From: Acidobacteriota bacterium
Lineage (GTDB): Bacteria; Acidobacteriota; Aminicenantia; Aminicenantales; Saccharicenantaceae
Direction: 5' to 3'
Assembly (NCBI GenBank): GCA_003476685.1
Contig: DMVN01000181.1
Coordinates: 1 to 11,924 of the forward strand
Length of the DNA stretch: 11,924 bases
The translations under genes were made by a program, and so were the position numbers. The notes under the pieces are model-generated. The model was not told where the DNA came from. It ran no database searches and saw only the letters and a program-made list of their open reading frames with translations. This document shows positions 1-5,858 of this stretch, in pieces (position 1 is the first letter of the stretch; each line of letters opens with the position of its first letter).

Positions 1-76
1 CCTGGATGCCGGCGCCGCCGCCGGAATCCGAGCCGGCGATGGTCAGGACGCGTGCGTAGGTCTTGGGCTGGTTCAT
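1..76 (-). CDS. thiD: ThiD, HMP/HMP-P kinase, N-terminal fragment
   Basis: This is the first 25 codons of a gene that continues past the left edge. The visible protein begins MNQPKTYARVLTIAGSDSGG and continues GAGIQ. The segment TIAGSDSGGGAGIQ is the characteristic N-terminal substrate-binding motif of hydroxymethylpyrimidine (phosphate) kinase. ThiD phosphorylates HMP to HMP-PP, which supplies the pyrimidine half of thiamin to ThiE. The ATG (complement of 74-76) overlaps the thiE stop codon as ATGA, so translation is probably coupled. A purine-rich Shine-Dalgarno (complement of 81-88, GAGGAAGG) sits four bases upstream of the start. It is the third gene of the thiM-thiE-thiD operon. The C-terminal part is outside the window, so any fusion or truncation there cannot be seen. 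Confidence 0.88.
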   Translation of the reverse strand, partial: MNQPKTYARVLTIAGSDSGGGAGIQ

Positions 77-708
77 GATGCCTTCCTCGCTCGAAGGATG
101 ATGGTTTTGAGGTGCGCCGCGGCTTTTTCGGGGTCGGCGGCCGAGACGATGGCCGAGACCACGGCCACCCCGTCGCAGCCGGCGCGGATGACGCTGGCCG
201 CGTTGGCCGGGCCGATGCCGCCGATGCCGACCAGCGGCAGCGAAACTGCGGCGCGGATGGCGGCCACGCCGGCCAGGCCCAGGGCAGGGGCCGTGTCGGT
301 CTTGGTCGGGGTGGAGAAGACGGGGCTCACCCCCACGTAGTCGGCCCCTTCGGCCTCGGCGCGCACGGCGTCCTCCACGCATTCGGCCGAGACGCCGATG
401 AGCATGTCCGGGCCGGTCAGACGGCGGGCGTCGGCCACGGGCATGTCGGACTGTCCCAGGTGCACGCCGTCGGCGCCCACGGCCAGGGCCACGTCCACGC
501 GGTCGTTGATGACGAGGGGCACGCCGGTCCCGGCCAGGATGGCCCGCACGGCCCGCGCCTCGGCCATGAACTCCCGCGTGCCGCAGCTTTTCTCGCGCAG
601 CTGCACGCAAGTCGCCCCGCCGGCCACGGCCGCCTGAACGATGTCCGCCGTGCTCCGGCCCAGGGACAGGCCCCGATCCGTGACCAGGTAGAGGGAGAAA
701 TCAGCCAT
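73..708 (-). CDS. thiE: Thiamine-phosphate synthase
   Basis: The enzyme joins HMP-PP to thiazole phosphate to give thiamin monophosphate plus pyrophosphate in the cytoplasm. At 211 residues it has the usual ThiE length. Family motifs appear in order on a TIM-barrel fold: YLVTDR near residue 7, VQLREK near 36, INDRVDVALAVGADGVHLGQ around 68-87, YVGVSPVFSTPTKTD around 124-138, the phosphate-binding IGGIGPANA around 162-170, and GVAVVSAI near 180. The start ATG (complement of 706-708) has GAGGAG (complement of 713-718) just upstream. The reading frame overlaps the end of thiM by eight bases and the thiD start by four, so the three genes form one tightly packed operon under the TPP riboswitch upstream of thiM. 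Base composition is clearly more GC-rich than in genes to the right of 1855. Nothing suggests inactivation. Confidence 0.95.
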   Translation of the reverse strand: MADFSLYLVTDRGLSLGRSTADIVQAAVAGGATCVQLREKSCGTREFMAEARAVRAILAGTGVPLVINDRVDVALAVGADGVHLGQSDMPVADARRLTGPDMLIGVSAECVEDAVRAEAEGADYVGVSPVFSTPTKTDTAPALGLAGVAAIRAAVSLPLVGIGGIGPANAASVIRAGCDGVAVVSAIVSAADPEKAAAHLKTIILRARKAS

Positions 709-1513
709 GACGCTCCTCGCGGATGCGGCAGCCCGCCGCCAGCTCCTCGGGGGTGATGGCGTAGAGCGCGTCCAGGAGGTGGACCTGGAAGGAGCCGGGG
801 CCCTCGGCCCTTGCTCCGGCGCGCTCCCCGGCCAGGCCGAGGAAGGCCAGGGCCGTGGCGGCGGCGGACACGGGGTCCGGGTCCACGGCCAGGAACGCCC
901 CGACCAGGGCCGAGGCCGTGCAGCCCGTGCCCGTGACGAAGGGCATGAGGGCGTGGCCGCCTTCGATGAAGACGGCGCGCCGCCCGTCGGTGACCAGGTC
1001 CGTGGGGCCGGTGATGGCCAGGGTCGTCCCCAGCTCCAGAGACAGTTCGCCGGCGACCCGAGCGGCGTCCTCGACGGAATTGCACGAGTCCACGCCCTTG
1101 ATGGCGGCGCCTCGCCCGGACAGCGACAGGATCTCCGAGGCGTTGCCGCGCACGACGGTGACGTTCGTCTGTTCCAGGATGCTCTTGGCCGCGGCCGTGC
1201 GCAGCTTCGTCGCCCCGGAGCCCACGGGGTCCAGGACGATGGGCTTGCCGAGTTGCGTGGCCTTTTTTCCGGCCTTGAGCATGGCCGCGACCCAGGCGTC
1301 GGTCAGGGTGCCGATGTTGAGGACCAGCGCGCCGGCGAAGACGACCATCTCGTCGACCTCGTTCTCGGCGTGGGCCATGACGGGCGACGCGCCGCAGGCC
1401 AGCAGGGCGTTGGCCGTAGGGTTCATGACCACGAAATTGGTGATGTTGTGGACCAGCGGAGCCTGGAGGCGGATTTTTTCCAGGTCCCGGGTCAAGGTTT
1501 GAGCTGAGAACAT
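701..1513 (-). CDS. thiM: Hydroxyethylthiazole kinase
   Basis: ThiM phosphorylates 4-methyl-5-(2-hydroxyethyl)thiazole, a salvage step that feeds the thiazole phosphate used by ThiE. At 270 residues it matches the family length. Visible motifs are PLVHNITNFVVMNPTANALL (19-38), GASPVMAH (41-48), LNIGTL (65-70), PIVLDPVGSGAT (91-102), RGNASEI (122-128), ITGPTD (167-172) and the anion-hole GTGCTAS, in which Cys198 is at the position of the conserved cysteine. The ATG at 1511-1513 (complement) has AGGAG (complement of 1524-1528) about ten bases upstream. That Shine-Dalgarno lies inside a ten-base-pair hairpin belonging to the riboswitch. With thiE and thiD the operon supports salvage and joining of thiazole and pyrimidine. 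No de novo genes (thiC, thiG) are visible in the window. Confidence 0.95.
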   Translation of the reverse strand: MFSAQTLTRDLEKIRLQAPLVHNITNFVVMNPTANALLACGASPVMAHAENEVDEMVVFAGALVLNIGTLTDAWVAAMLKAGKKATQLGKPIVLDPVGSGATKLRTAAAKSILEQTNVTVVRGNASEILSLSGRGAAIKGVDSCNSVEDAARVAGELSLELGTTLAITGPTDLVTDGRRAVFIEGGHALMPFVTGTGCTASALVGAFLAVDPDPVSAAATALAFLGLAGERAGARAEGPGSFQVHLLDALYAITPEELAAGCRIREERHG

Positions 1514-1577
1514 CGGCTGACATCTCCTGACATAGACTGATTCTGTCAGGAGAGGCTGAGTTTTTCACCCGGAAGAC
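1511..1577 (-). promoter_or_regulatory. Riboswitch expression platform hiding the thiM Shine-Dalgarno
   Basis: Downstream of the aptamer, TCTCCTGACA (complement of 1544-1553) can pair with TGTCAGGAGA (complement of 1523-1532) across an 11-base loop. The 3' arm contains the thiM Shine-Dalgarno. The 5' arm overlaps CCTGACAGA (complement of 1542-1550), which is exactly complementary to TCTGTCAGG (complement of 1660-1668) at the 5' edge of P1. Without TPP, the 5' segment could capture the anti-Shine-Dalgarno arm and free the start site. With TPP bound, P1 forms and the hiding hairpin can form. No T tract follows the hairpin, so control of translation is more likely than transcription termination. 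The pairings are read from the sequence; the switching model is inference. Confidence 0.75.
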
Positions 1578-1668
1578 TCTGTCTCCCTTCGCTGGTATTA
1601 CCCAGTTCAGGTTCCGAGGGTTTGCTCTCAGCCTTCGTCCGAGCCAAGCCGAAGGCACCCCTGACAGA
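1578..1668 (-). promoter_or_regulatory. TPP (THI-element) riboswitch aptamer
   Basis: Read on the minus strand, this stretch holds the conserved thi-box elements in order: GGGTGCC (complement of 1654-1660), GGCTGAGA (1626-1633) and the long block ACCTGAACTGGGTAATACC followed by AGCG (1590-1612). A P1 stem is formed by TCTGTC (1663-1668) with GACAGA (1578-1583). A variable P3 extension lies between GGTGCC and GGCTGAGA. The known role of this class is binding thiamin pyrophosphate to repress downstream thi genes. Its place directly upstream of thiM fits that role. Confidence 0.95.
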
Positions 1669-1676
1669 ACATATCT

Positions 1677-1705
1677 TATCTACTATAAAGCCGGGCAACT
1701 GTCAA
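1677..1705 (-). promoter_or_regulatory. Sigma70-type promoter of the thi operon
   Basis: On the minus strand a perfect -35 TTGACA (complement of 1700-1705) is followed by a 17-base spacer and TAGATA (complement of 1677-1682). Transcription would start near 1670, just before the first base of the riboswitch P1 stem at 1668, which supports this choice. A second TTGACA lies at 1708-1713 and an alternative -10 TATAGT at 1682-1687. They are 20 bases apart, which is less favourable. Confidence 0.65.
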
Positions 1706-1854
1706 TTTGTCAATCGAGCAGAACAATCAAGCGGAATCGAATTCAGGAAAACGGCAGCCGGATGATTCCAGGAACTGATTCCGGGACTGTTCCTCCTGGC
1801 CTGTCTATTCCCAGCGTTGGGGATGGCAAAGATCAGAATCAGGGCTGAATGCGG
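1706..1854. other. Intergenic stretch between omp and the thi promoter
   Basis: No reading frame or RNA gene was recognised here. An imperfect inverted repeat (AGGAAC at 1770-1775 and GTTCCT at 1789-1794) could form a short hairpin downstream of the outer-membrane protein gene, but no T run follows it on the minus strand. A transcript from that gene could therefore read into the thi operon. Confidence 0.4.
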
Positions 1855-2508
1855 TCAGTAGGAGTAGCCTATCATAAAGACCCAGGTTCGGGTCTTGAGG
1901 CTTTCCATCCACTCCACACCGGGTTTCAGGATGTTGGACAGGCCCAGGTCATAGCGGGCGTCAATGGAGAAATAGCCCGGGCCCCACTTCTGGGTAACCA
2001 CCAGCCCGAAAGTCACCCCGTATTCGGCTTTCTCCACGTCGGACTTGATATCTTCTGTTTCTTTAGAATAAGGGTCTATCATGACTATGCTGGCCCGGTT
2101 GTTAAACCCGAAAAACGGGCCGATGAAGAACGACGGTACCGCCGCCGCTCCTTCCAGGTACAGGTCAATCTTGAGCAGCACCGGTATTTCGACATAATTA
2201 AAATTGAAACGGGCTTCAAAATCATATTCGCTGTCCACCAGCCGGGCGCCTTTCTGGATGAAAAGGACTTCTGGCTGGATGGAGACCCCTCTCAGGAATT
2301 CATAGCTGGCAAAAGCTCCCCCGACCCAGCCCCTCTTGGTCTTCCAGGGAAAACCTTCCAGAAAAGTCTCGGGAAAGGATTTGACCGTCCCCAGAGTCAG
2401 CCCACCCTTTAGCCCGAAATGAACCTGGGTTCGGGCAGGAGACGTCGCCAGAGAAAATATGAAGAAAAAGATGATAACGGGGAGAAACCTTAACCGGTAC
2501 TTTTTCAT
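1855..2508 (-). CDS. PorT-family outer membrane beta-barrel protein
   Basis: This is a 217-residue exported protein. Residues 1-28 form a signal peptide, with KKYRLR, a hydrophobic run rich in Phe and Ile (8-20), and a probable cleavage region around SPARTQ. The remainder alternates polar and hydrophobic residues and carries the landmarks of the PorT-like OMP beta-barrel family (Pfam OMP_b-brl_2 type): FGLKGGLTLG (31-40), SIQPEVLFIQKGARL (76-90), FNYVEIPVLLKIDL (103-116), a strand ending FFIGPFFGF (127-135), RYDLGLSNI (185-193) and a C-terminal strand ending in tyrosine (MIGYSY). The start ATG has a strong AAGGAGGG (complement of 2516-2523). Family members are small barrels of the outer membrane, mostly without a proven role, so no substrate is proposed. 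It is divergent from the next gene and upstream of, and in line with, the thi operon. Confidence 0.82.
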   Translation of the reverse strand: MKKYRLRFLPVIIFFFIFSLATSPARTQVHFGLKGGLTLGTVKSFPETFLEGFPWKTKRGWVGGAFASYEFLRGVSIQPEVLFIQKGARLVDSEYDFEARFNFNYVEIPVLLKIDLYLEGAAAVPSFFIGPFFGFNNRASIVMIDPYSKETEDIKSDVEKAEYGVTFGLVVTQKWGPGYFSIDARYDLGLSNILKPGVEWMESLKTRTWVFMIGYSY

Positions 2509-2817
2509 GCCCTTACCCTCCTTTTATGGTTGCCTGGGTTCAAGCACTTAGAGCTATCAGAAAAATACTTTAATTTTCATTTTAAAGCAAGAAAATTCGC
2601 CCGGGCCGGGAGCTGAATTATTATCTTCGCCCGTCAGAGCAGCGATTAAGGCCGTCTAAATCCAGAGGCCAGCCGGCCGGTCCTCTAACAGCAACTCTCG
2701 GGCTTCACCAGCCTTTTCAGTTTTTATCAGCGGTTGTGGACTAAAGCTCTGGTATAATGAAGCAGCAGGCTTGAATTACCGGCCCTGCCCGGAGATTTAA
2801 TTTAATGGAGTCTGAAA
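2509..2817. other. Divergent intergenic region between omp and the LolA-like gene
   Basis: The region holds the starts of both flanking genes. Near the omp side, an AT-rich stretch (about 2555-2595) could hold the minus-strand promoter, but no convincing -35/-10 pair was found. A GC-rich imperfect inverted repeat centred on GCCGGC lies at 2664-2686 (outer arms AGAGG and CCTCT) and might be an operator or a short hairpin. A plus-strand extended -10 lies at 2750-2758. No small gene was recognised. Confidence 0.45.
2750..2758 (+). promoter_or_regulatory. Extended -10 promoter for the LolA-like gene
   Basis: TGGTATAAT is a perfect extended -10 (TG, one base, then TATAAT at 2753-2758). No good -35 lies at normal spacing, which is common for extended -10 promoters. 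Transcription would begin near 2765, giving a leader of about 53 bases before the ATG at 2818. Confidence 0.55.
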
Positions 2818-3615
2818 ATGCTCAACTTGTCCAGAACGGGACTCCTGCTCGGTCTCTTTTTCCTGGGGTTGACCCTTATGCTTCCGGCCGGTATAAGGCC
2901 TGGCTCTCCCGATGAAATATCGGTAGACCAGGTGGTGGAAAAGGCCTACCAGAGGTTAGTTTCTTACCAGGACTTCGGTCGCTGGCAGGCCCTGGTAATT
3001 TCCAGTCAAACCAGCGCCGACCGCCACTGGCAGGCTGATAAAATCAGGCGGGTTACCAAGAGGATGAAGTTCGACGGCGGGCTGCTGGACGAAGAAATCC
3101 TGGAAGCGGTGGAAATAGAGAACGGCCGGACTAAAGACATCACCGGACCTTATCGCCAGCAGAGGCTGGAGAGGCTACGCAAAATCAGGGAAGAAAGAGA
3201 AAAGGCCAGAACCTCTGACCAGGGACCAGGCTCAGGACTGGAGTTGAGCCTGGATGACCTCATTCCTTTCAGTGAAAAAAACAGAAAAAACTACCTATTT
3301 AAGCTACTGGGTGAAGCCGAGCTCGACGGGGAAAGAGTGGTCCTGCTGGAGGCCAGGGCCCGGGTGAAAAAAGACTTTCTTTTTGAAGGTCTGTTTTACC
3401 TCAGCGGCGACAGCTATGACCTGCGGCGCCTGGAGATAACCCCGGTCAAAACCCCGGGTTTTATCCGGGAGTTTCTGATGGAAGCGGACCTGGCACTCTG
3501 GCAGGACAGGCTGGTCATGAAAAAGGTCAGAATAAAAATCTACGGCCGGTTTCTGTTCAAGTCCATCCGCCGGATAATTGAGGAAGAATATTCCGACTAT
3601 CAGCCGCTGGACTGA
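2818..3615 (+). CDS. Exported LolA-like protein of unknown role
   Basis: This 265-residue protein has an N-terminal hydrophobic stretch (residues 8-25, rich in Leu, Gly and Phe) that looks like a signal peptide or membrane anchor. There is no lipobox cysteine. The mature part starts with a helix (VDQVVEKAYQRLVSYQDF, 36-53) of the kind that opens LolA/LolB-type barrels. A charged linker follows, likely helical (about 112-132, rich in Arg, Glu and Lys). After that come amphipathic beta strands (for example NYLFKLLGEAELDGERVVLL and the region 185-250) resembling outer-membrane lipoprotein-sorting folds. It is not a clear LolA orthologue, so the family call rests on overall pattern only. The ATG has a weak TGGAG upstream. 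The next gene has its own promoter, so a shared pathway is not implied. Confidence 0.5.
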   Translation: MLNLSRTGLLLGLFFLGLTLMLPAGIRPGSPDEISVDQVVEKAYQRLVSYQDFGRWQALVISSQTSADRHWQADKIRRVTKRMKFDGGLLDEEILEAVEIENGRTKDITGPYRQQRLERLRKIREEREKARTSDQGPGSGLELSLDDLIPFSEKNRKNYLFKLLGEAELDGERVVLLEARARVKKDFLFEGLFYLSGDSYDLRRLEITPVKTPGFIREFLMEADLALWQDRLVMKKVRIKIYGRFLFKSIRRIIEEEYSDYQPLD

Positions 3616-3665
3616 AGATTACACCGCCCAAAGCCCTGTCCGGGTCAGCTCAAGTCTGCCTTCTC

Positions 3666-3694
3666 TGGACAAGGGGGAGCGGTTAAATTATAAT
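3666..3694 (+). promoter_or_regulatory. Sigma70 promoter of the cytidylyltransferase/phosphotransferase cluster
   Basis: TGGACA (3666-3671, five of six matches to the -35 consensus), a 17-base spacer and a perfect TATAAT (3689-3694). Transcription is expected near 3701, giving a leader of about 49 bases before the TTG start at 3750. This is the best-looking promoter in the window and probably drives the genes at 3750-6553. Confidence 0.7.
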
Positions 3695-3733
3695 CAGCAG
3701 ACTGAATAACATTTTGATTAAGCCGCAGTTAAC

Positions 3734-3752
3734 AGGGAGGAAAGAAAGCTTG
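3734..3752 (+). promoter_or_regulatory. Ribosome binding site selecting a TTG start
   Basis: AGGGAGGA at 3734-3741 lies eight bases before TTG at 3750-3752. A TTG at 3714 is in the same frame, but it has no such site and would add twelve residues (IKPQLTGRKES and the initiator) in front of the conserved KALIIAAGQG start of the family. Confidence 0.75.
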
Positions 3753-4478
3753 AAAGCGCTGATCATTGCCGCCGGGCAGGGTCAGAGGCTTTCGGCTATC
3801 TGTCCTTCCAAGCCACTGCTGCCGGTCGGCCGGCGGCCGCTCATTGACTGGGTTATTCAAGGTTTGCAGGCAGCCGGTATAAGGGAGGTGGTGGTGGTCA
3901 CCGGTTACAACCGGGAAAAGCTGGAAGACCACCTGCGCCTCGCATATTCTCCGGAAAAGGTGAAGCTGACCCTGGTCCACAACGACCAGTGGCAGAGGGA
4001 AAATGGCCTGTCGGTTTGTAAGGCGCGTCCTTTCCTGGAAGAGCCTTTCTTCCTGCTGATGTCCGACCACATTTTCGACCCGGACATCCTGGAGCTGATG
4101 TTGACCGCGGAACTGAAAGAGGATGAGGTCATTCTGGCCGTCGACTACCGAACTCAGAATCATCTTTATGTTGACCTGGATGATGTGACCAGGGTTCTGG
4201 TGGAAGAGGGAAAAATCAAGGACATCGGCAAAGGTCTGAAGCTTTATAATGCCTTTGACACCGGCATCTTTCTCTGCCAGCCGGTGCTGTTTGAGGCCCT
4301 CGAACAAAGCCAGAGACAGGCCGGGGATTATAGTCTGTCCGGGGGCATCCGGGTGCTGGCCGCCAGGAGCCAGGCCCGGGCCGTGGACATCGGCCAGCGC
4401 TTCTGGATTGATATTGATGACCCGAAAGCCCTGGAAAAAGCTGAAAATTTTCTGGCCACTGGAATAAGCTGGTTATAA
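3750..4478 (+). CDS. Inositol-1-phosphate cytidylyltransferase-like nucleotidyltransferase (IPCT type)
   Basis: The predicted 242-residue soluble enzyme activates a phosphorylated alcohol with CTP, releasing pyrophosphate. From the TTG start it opens with the Rossmann-type loop ALIIAAGQGQRL (3-14) and the SKPLLPVG motif with Lys21. The metal/nucleotide segment FLLLMSDHIFDPDIL (101-114, Asp106) and the second metal region WIDIDDPKALEKA (219-231) are present. Several blocks match the archaeal IPCT pattern as I recall it: ENGLSV followed by a helix and MSDH, FDTGIFL (169-175), and a Leu-Ser-containing segment before the final WIDID. IPCT makes CDP-inositol from L-myo-inositol-1-phosphate, the activated donor in di-inositol-phosphate synthesis. 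It is followed after 72 bases by a CDP-alcohol phosphotransferase, a logical partner. The true substrate could be another sugar or polyol phosphate; no inositol-phosphate synthase gene is in the window. Confidence 0.78.
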   Translation: MKALIIAAGQGQRLSAICPSKPLLPVGRRPLIDWVIQGLQAAGIREVVVVTGYNREKLEDHLRLAYSPEKVKLTLVHNDQWQRENGLSVCKARPFLEEPFFLLMSDHIFDPDILELMLTAELKEDEVILAVDYRTQNHLYVDLDDVTRVLVEEGKIKDIGKGLKLYNAFDTGIFLCQPVLFEALEQSQRQAGDYSLSGGIRVLAARSQARAVDIGQRFWIDIDDPKALEKAENFLATGISWL

Positions 4479-4550
4479 TGTTATGATTTGGCCTGAAGCC
4501 GGTGGCTGGCCCGGGCGACCCGTATTTAAGATTTGACCCGAGGAAAGAAG

Positions 4551-5858
4551 ATGAAAGATAGGAAAGCAGTAATCGTTCTGAGTCAGTCTGGCCAGAAAAA
4601 AATGCTGGGGCTCAGTCTGAGGCAGAGGCTGATCCTGAATGCCAGTGAAGCCGGCTGGGGAGAATTCTGGCTTTTTCACCCGGACCGGGACCAAGCCCAG
4701 AAAGCCGTGTTCGAGCTTTCTTCTGACCGCAGAATTCTTAAAAGAAATATCCGCTTCCGGATTCTCGACCAGGGAGATTCCGGAGAAAGGTTGTTGTCAG
4801 CGGCGGACGAAGATTACCTGCTGCTGATGGATGACAACCGGGTGCTTGACCCGGGAATCTTGCTCAGTCTGGGCGAGAACCTTCCCAGTTTTACCCAGCC
4901 CCTGGCCAGGTTAGAAATCCGAGGAAAAGACGGCCATAACCAGCCCTGTCCGGGTCTGCTGCTGGTGAGGTCCCAGGCCGGCTTGGACCGGGTCTTAAAT
5001 CAAGTCCTGGCTGGGAAACCTGTTTCCCGGCTTGAGTTCGGGTCTGATGATATTCTTTCTTCCCTGGTTGTGCCGGGCGGGTTCGCTCTGGCCGTCAGCG
5101 ACAGAGAAAGTTTTAACCGGGCCCGCCACTGGCTGCTTCAGACCGCCCGCAAACCCCAGGACGGGGTGGTGGCCAGGCTAATAAACCGCCCGATCTCCCT
5201 CTTCCTGACGAGATATTTTCTGTATCTCAACCTCCACCCGGTGGTTCAGAGCATTGTCACCCTGGCCGTGGGTCTGCTGAGCGTGGTTTTTGTCGGCTAT
5301 GGCCGACAGTTGCTGGTGCCAGGGGGAATTCTGTTTGAGCTGGCTTCGATAATTGACGGCTGCGACGGTGAGAACGCCCGGCTGACCTACCGGATAACCA
5401 GAACCGGAAGGGCCCTTGATATTTCGGCTGATGCTTTCACCTTTGTCTCATTTTTTACTGCTCTGCCGCTCGGGCTTTACCGGACTTACGGAGAAAGAAC
5501 CTGGCTCTATCTGGGGGGCTTCACCCTGCTGTCGATGGTGGTTTTTTACCTGCAGCTCATCAACTATGCCCGGAAAACCGGCCTCAATTATAATATTGTG
5601 GCCGTGGTTAAAGAGGTCGAAGCCAGCCAGAACCTGCCCGGGTTTCAGAATGTTCTGGACCGACTGGCCTCCAGACTGGCCTTCATCTTCCGCCGTGATT
5701 TCTTTTCCCTGGCCGCCTTTATCCTGATTGTGGTCGGGCTGGCCCGGCTGGCCATGGTCCTGGTGGCGGTCCTGGCTTTTCTGGAAGCGGTTTACTTTTA
5801 TTTCTATTCACAGAGAAAATTGACTCCCGGGCTGCAGAGAAAAGGAGAACTGCCATGA
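4551..5858 (+). CDS. CDP-alcohol phosphotransferase with degenerate nucleotidyltransferase domain (copy 1)
   Basis: This 435-residue membrane enzyme transfers a phospho-alcohol from its CDP ester to an acceptor hydroxyl, releasing CMP. The family signature is complete: D269-GC-D272-G273-EN-A276-R277, eight residues, then G286-xxx-D290-xxx-D294. About six hydrophobic segments fall near 230-250, 252-268, 296-311, 317-338, 384-398 and 399-419. Residues 1-195 form a cytosolic domain shaped like a nucleotidyltransferase: AVIVLSQSG, then LLLMDDNRVLDPGIL (90-104) aligns with LLLMSDHIFDPDIL of the gene before it. The GxGxR loop is replaced by SGQKK, so it is probably not catalytic. The junction KPQDGVVARLINRPIS (201-216) resembles fused IPCT/DIPPS proteins. 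The TPN motif usual before the first membrane helix is changed to LHPVVQS. The ATG at 4551 is preferred over an in-frame TTG at 4533 because GAGGAAAG (4540-4547) precedes it. Its stop overlaps the next start as ATGA. Acceptor and donor are not determined. Confidence 0.85.
   Translation: MKDRKAVIVLSQSGQKKMLGLSLRQRLILNASEAGWGEFWLFHPDRDQAQKAVFELSSDRRILKRNIRFRILDQGDSGERLLSAADEDYLLLMDDNRVLDPGILLSLGENLPSFTQPLARLEIRGKDGHNQPCPGLLLVRSQAGLDRVLNQVLAGKPVSRLEFGSDDILSSLVVPGGFALAVSDRESFNRARHWLLQTARKPQDGVVARLINRPISLFLTRYFLYLNLHPVVQSIVTLAVGLLSVVFVGYGRQLLVPGGILFELASIIDGCDGENARLTYRITRTGRALDISADAFTFVSFFTALPLGLYRTYGERTWLYLGGFTLLSMVVFYLQLINYARKTGLNYNIVAVVKEVEASQNLPGFQNVLDRLASRLAFIFRRDFFSLAAFILIVVGLARLAMVLVAVLAFLEAVYFYFYSQRKLTPGLQRKGELP

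Noticed and set aside
112..756. Long plus-strand open frame opposite thiE
   Set aside because: It is the antisense of a well-supported GC-rich gene. The protein is dominated by Gly, His, Arg and Ala without any motif, as expected from third-position GC bias.
417..1658. Long minus-strand open frame across thiM, thiE and the riboswitch
   Set aside because: It runs in another frame through thiM, thiE and the riboswitch, and its product is an Arg/Gly/Pro-rich low-complexity sequence. The thi genes in the true frame have all family motifs.
1768..1797. Hairpin AGGAAC/GTTCCT as a terminator of the outer-membrane protein gene
   Set aside because: The stem is short and bulged, and no T run follows on the minus strand.
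1849..2412. Plus-strand open frame opposite the outer-membrane protein
   Set aside because: No ribosome site or family motifs. The minus-strand frame has a signal peptide, a strong Shine-Dalgarno and PorT-family landmarks.
4474..4479. Perfect TATAAT at the end of the IPCT-like gene as an internal promoter
   Set aside because: No -35 box lies at a suitable distance and the TG extension is misplaced by one base. It overlaps the stop codon and is probably chance.
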